Shown piece after piece: positions 5,049 to 7,460 of a stretch of 7,460 bases of DNA (positions within the stretch are counted from its first letter, which is position 1; every line of letters begins with the position of its first letter). The notes under the pieces are model-generated. The model saw nothing but the letters and a program-made list of their open reading frames with translations. It was not told where the DNA came from and made no database searches. The position numbers and the translations under genes were made by a program. The stretch lies in the NCBI GenBank assembly GCA_039800965.1, contig JBDLPS010000077.1, forward strand, positions 1 to 7,460, written 5' to 3'. Source of the DNA: ZC4RG30 sp039800965 (GTDB lineage: Bacteria > Pseudomonadota > Gammaproteobacteria > Steroidobacterales > Steroidobacteraceae).

Positions 5049-5594
5049 GTGGCAGTCGCTCCACGTCGGAGTCTCCGGACAGCCCTCGCGCTGTGTGGTA
5101 TGGCGTTGCTGGCGGGCGCGCCGTCACTGGCCCAGGAGCTGCGCGCGGGCATCTGGCAGCGGCATGACCTGCGGTTCCAGTATCTGGGTTTCACCACCCT
5201 CTATTCCTGCGACGGTCTCGTCTCGAAGCTGCGCGTGCTGCTGAAGGCAAGCGGGGCCCGGGCCGACCTGCAGGTGGTGGAGGGGAGTTGCACCGAGATT
5301 GGCGGCCACCCGGACCGCTTCGCGGGGGCCAGGCTGGTATTCCACGCCTTCATGCCAGCGGCCGCCGATTCGTCGGGATCCGGCCTAGGTGCGTGGCGCA
5401 AGGTGCACATCGCCGACGGCCGCCCGTTCGACCTCTCCCAGGGCGACTGCGAACTTGTCGAACAGTTCCGTGACCTGGTGCTGCGCAAGGCATTCACCAC
5501 GCGCAACCTGACGGACCGCCTCGTCTGCGTGCCCCACCAGGGTGGCCGCTCGTTCTCGCTCGATTTCGAGGTTCTGGTCCCGACAGATCCTTGA
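5049..5594 (+). CDS. Exported four-cysteine protein of unknown function
   Basis: This 181-residue protein has a Sec signal peptide: basic APRRSLR (4-10), a hydrophobic core TALALCGMALLAG (11-23) and likely cleavage after PSLA (25-28). The mature 153 residues contain four cysteines: YSCDGL (C54), EGSCTE (C81), QGDCEL (C134) and RLVCVP (C160). This fits two disulfides in the periplasm. Other visible traits are FQYLGFTTLYSCDGLVSKLRVLLKASGA (43-70), which looks like a strand followed by a helix, and a strand-rich end (SFSLDFEVLVP). No catalytic motif is recognised. The start is GTG at 5049, with no obvious ribosome site. It lies 11 nt after the stop of the Tat-signal gene, so coupled translation is plausible. 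The later in-frame ATG at 5100 would remove the basic n-region of the signal and is less likely. The gene converges on the GspE-like gene with 6 nt between stop codons. Confidence 0.75.
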   Translation: MAVAPRRSLRTALALCGMALLAGAPSLAQELRAGIWQRHDLRFQYLGFTTLYSCDGLVSKLRVLLKASGARADLQVVEGSCTEIGGHPDRFAGARLVFHAFMPAAADSSGSGLGAWRKVHIADGRPFDLSQGDCELVEQFRDLVLRKAFTTRNLTDRLVCVPHQGGRSFSLDFEVLVPTDP

Positions 5595-5600
5595 TGCGGC

Positions 5601-7343
5601 TCAATCCAGCCGCGCGCGGAACACTTCCGTCAGCGGGATGACGCCGGTGCGCGCCAGGTCCAGCGCGTGCCGCGTCAGACGCACCATGCCTTCCTGTTCC
5701 GCCTGCGCCTCGATCTGGTCGTGCCCGCCTCCGGTGCGCACGAGTTCGCGGATGGCAGGCGTCATCTCCAGCAGTTCGTAGACAGCGATGCGCCCCCGAT
5801 GGCCAGATCCGTTGCAGGCTTCGCAGCCACGGCCGCGCCAGAACTTTTCGGTCTCCGGTACGCCGAGCGTCGTGCGGATATCGGGCGCGACGTTTTCTTC
5901 CACGCGGCAGTGTTCGCAGTTGCGGCTGACCAGGCGCTGCGCGAGCACGCCTGCGAGCGTCGCATTCAGCAGGTAGGGCTCCACGCCGATCTCGATGAGT
6001 CGCGTAACGGCCTGCGCGGCGCTGTTGGTGTGCAGCGTCGACAGCACGAGATGGCCGGTGAGGGCGCTCTCGACGGCGATTTTCGCTGTCTCCGCGTCGC
6101 GGATCTCGCCGATGAGGATGATGTCCGGGTCGTGGCGCAGGATGTGCCTCAGTGCACTCGCGAAGGTGAAGCCGATCGCATCGTGGACCTGCATCTGCAC
6201 GATGCCGTCGAGCCGGTACTCCACCGGATCCTCGACGGTGATGATGTGGAACTCGCCGGTATTGAGTTCCTGCAGCGCTGCGTAGAGCGTCGTGGTCTTG
6301 CCTGACCCGGTCGGACCGGTGACCAGCACCAGGCCCTGGTTGCGGTTGACCAGTCCGCGCATGCGGTTTTCGTCCAGCCCGGTGAAGCCGATATCCGCGA
6401 ACTTCCGCAGCCCGAACTTGGGATCGAGGATGCGGATGACGACGTTCTCGCCGTGGATCGCCGGCATCATCGAAACGCGCATGTCCACCTTGCCGTGCGG
6501 CGTGGCGACATGCAGCGCGCCGTCCTGCGGCAGCCTGTGTTCGGCGACGTCCATCTCGGCGAGCACCTTGATGCGCGCGACGACCGCGGGTAACAGCGAC
6601 GCATCAAAGGTGCCAATGGGCGCCAGGTTCCCGTCGATGCGGAACAGCACCTCGGCCTTGTGTTCTCCGGGATGGACGTGGATGTCCGAAGCGCGACGCT
6701 GAACGGCATCCTGGAGCAGGTTGTTCACCAGCCGGACCAGCGGCTTCTGCTGGGCGAGCTGCTCGACGGAAACTTCCGCTTCCGGCCGGGACAGCAGCAG
6801 GTGCTCGGCTTCCGAATCGAGCGCGCTGGCCTCGATCGCCGGAAAATGCGTGGAAATGGCGATATCAAGGTCGCTGGGCGTTGCGACCACGGCGTCCACG
6901 GGCCGCAACGACCGGAACCGGAAGCTTGCCATGCGCTCCGTGTTGGCCGGATCGTCGGCGGCGACGATCAGTCGCCCTTCGCGGATCAGCAGCGGCAGGA
7001 TGCGCGTCTTGCGCACGACTTCCTGGGGTACGGCCACCAGGGCGTCCGGATCGACATCGAAATCGCCCAGCCGCACGAAGGGGATGCCCATCTGCTCGGC
7101 GATGGTGTGGTACAGCGCATCCTCGTGGACCAGTCCGTTGCTCAGCAGCACGTCCTGCAGGCGGCTGCCGTTGGGCTGCTGGGCGTGGAGTTGTTCGGCA
7201 CGGTGCAGTTTTTCACCGGTGATGCGCTTGGCCCTAAGCAGCAGCGCCTCGAAGCTGCATTCTGCCGGTGCCCGGGGATTGTCCAGCGCCTCCAGAAGCT
7301 GGGCGCGGGAGGTGACGGCCGGGCTAGCCTCTGTCGGTCCCAT
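5601..7343 (-). CDS. GspE/PulE (PilB-like) type II secretion / type IV pilus assembly ATPase
   Basis: This 580-residue cytoplasmic hexameric ATPase powers assembly of a (pseudo)pilus. An N-terminal MshEN/GspE_N-type domain (about 28-165) includes GSRLQDVLLSNGLVHEDALYHTIAEQMGIPFV (59-90). The core domain has ASDIHVHPGE (218-227), FRIDG (234-238), RLPQDG (270-275) and IHGENVVIRILD (296-307). Walker A is GPTGSGKTTT (343-352), the Asp box ITVEDPVEY (368-376), Walker B IILIGEIRD (408-416) and the His box VLSTLHTNSA (433-442). A zinc tetracysteine follows (C476/C479 and C507/C510). Length and order are those of a complete, functional enzyme. The ITVEDPVEY and LHTNSAAQAVTRLIEIGVEPYLL stretches point to the GspE/MshE side rather than classical PilB, but sequence alone does not settle this, so I give no symbol. 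ATG 7343 is supported by AAAGGA (plus-strand TCCTTT 7351-7356) with a 7-nt spacer. No gspF/pilC or pilin gene follows it; the next gene is convergent. Confidence 0.93.
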   Translation of the reverse strand: MGPTEASPAVTSRAQLLEALDNPRAPAECSFEALLLRAKRITGEKLHRAEQLHAQQPNGSRLQDVLLSNGLVHEDALYHTIAEQMGIPFVRLGDFDVDPDALVAVPQEVVRKTRILPLLIREGRLIVAADDPANTERMASFRFRSLRPVDAVVATPSDLDIAISTHFPAIEASALDSEAEHLLLSRPEAEVSVEQLAQQKPLVRLVNNLLQDAVQRRASDIHVHPGEHKAEVLFRIDGNLAPIGTFDASLLPAVVARIKVLAEMDVAEHRLPQDGALHVATPHGKVDMRVSMMPAIHGENVVIRILDPKFGLRKFADIGFTGLDENRMRGLVNRNQGLVLVTGPTGSGKTTTLYAALQELNTGEFHIITVEDPVEYRLDGIVQMQVHDAIGFTFASALRHILRHDPDIILIGEIRDAETAKIAVESALTGHLVLSTLHTNSAAQAVTRLIEIGVEPYLLNATLAGVLAQRLVSRNCEHCRVEENVAPDIRTTLGVPETEKFWRGRGCEACNGSGHRGRIAVYELLEMTPAIRELVRTGGGHDQIEAQAEQEGMVRLTRHALDLARTGVIPLTEVFRARLD

Positions 7344-7350
7344 TCAGAGA

Positions 7351-7356
7351 TCCTTT
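7351..7356 (-). promoter_or_regulatory. Shine-Dalgarno site of the GspE-like gene
   Basis: On the minus strand this reads AAAGGA, 7 nt before ATG 7343. It is the clearest ribosome site on the minus strand of this window and fixes the start of the ATPase. Confidence 0.75.
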
Positions 7357-7362
7357 ATTTAA

Positions 7363-7378
7363 CATAATATACATTATG
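7363..7378. promoter_or_regulatory. AT-rich inverted repeat, probable operator/promoter of the GspE-like gene
   Basis: CATAATATACATTATG has perfect 6-bp arms (CATAAT and ATTATG) around a 4-bp ATAC centre. It lies 19-35 nt upstream of the ATPase start in an AT-rich island (about 7353-7380) within otherwise GC-rich DNA. The minus strand contains CATAAT, TATATT and TATTAT, all usable as -10 hexamers, but I see no good -35. The repeat therefore probably overlaps the promoter core, where a bound repressor would block polymerase. The arm spacing does not match the Fur or LexA sites I know. Confidence 0.5.
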
Positions 7379-7385
7379 CGAAGTT

Positions 7386-7460
7386 AAGGAGGGTTCGCCG
7401 GAAGCGTGATCCGAGGCCCCTCCCGGGAGCCTCCATCGAGTCTGACGCGGCCCGATGCCT
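7386..7460 (+). other. Upstream region with a strong ribosome-site-like sequence and GC-rich inverted repeats; possible partial gene
   Basis: AAGGAGGG (7386-7393) is a near-perfect Shine-Dalgarno sequence on the plus strand. The first start-like codon after it is GTG 7406, 12 nt away, and this frame stays open to the window edge (18 codons: VIRGPSREPPSSLTRPD and on). The spacing is long and the peptide is too short to recognise. The same stretch contains CTCCCGGGAG (7420-7429), a perfect 10-bp palindrome, and GAGGC/GCCTC arms (7413-7417 and 7429-7433), so it may be structured non-coding DNA instead. Confidence 0.25.

Noticed and set aside
5079..5099. Lipoprotein signal in the four-Cys protein (LALC at residues 13-16)
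   Set aside because: The hydrophobic stretch before C16 is too short and the lipobox is poor. Cleavage by signal peptidase I after PSLA fits better.
6660..7367. Long plus-strand frames (235 and 213 codons) opposite the ATPase gene
   Set aside because: They run antisense to a clearly conserved ATPase, lack ribosome sites and show no domain-like pattern.
1..7460. CRISPR array, transposon, phage or tRNA/rRNA genes
   Set aside because: No spaced direct repeats, transposase or integrase motifs, terminal inverted repeats or RNA gene signatures were seen on either strand.

Overview
The window is a stretch of GC-rich chromosome that looks ordinary at first: nine protein genes packed almost end to end, with no RNA gene, insertion sequence, CRISPR array or phage signature that I can see. 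The base composition, the ihfB C-terminus, the style of GalU and a GspE-type ATPase with a tetracysteine motif suggest a high-GC gammaproteobacterium, most likely of the Xanthomonadaceae/Lysobacteraceae type. That placement is inference from protein flavour, not from a marker gene.

Layout: (1) 1-148 (+), the 3' end of ihfB (DNA-bending protein IHF beta). (2) 252-599 (+), a small secreted helix-hairpin-helix protein of the ComEA type. (3) 713-1648 (+), galU, UTP-glucose-1-phosphate uridylyltransferase, whose real start is probably the GTG at 713. (4) A minus-strand cluster read from right to left: a secreted protein with two apparent NTF2-like halves (3551-4537), a cytoplasmic DsbA-family thiol protein (2901-3536) and a 12-TM TetA-like MFS exporter (1653-2891). 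The gaps are 14 and 9 nt, so this is probably one operon. (5) Divergent from it, a plus-strand pair: a small Tat-signal protein (4624-5037) and a Sec-exported four-cysteine protein (5049-5594), 11 nt apart. (6) 5601-7343 (-), a full-length GspE/PulE-family secretion or pilus assembly ATPase. It stands alone here, behind an AT-rich upstream region that contains a 6-4-6 inverted repeat.

How the genes fit together: the first three are housekeeping or competence genes in series. The centre (2901-5594) is a divergent locus in which three of the four genes encode exported proteins of unknown function and the fourth is a CxxC thiol protein. This is the part of the window most likely to hold something undescribed. 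Two pairs of genes converge with only 4 nt (galU/MFS) and 6 nt (four-Cys protein/GspE) between stop codons, leaving no room for ordinary terminators between them. No non-coding stretch exceeds about 120 nt. The longest are 149-251, 600-712, 4538-4623 and 7344-7460, and each is described below.
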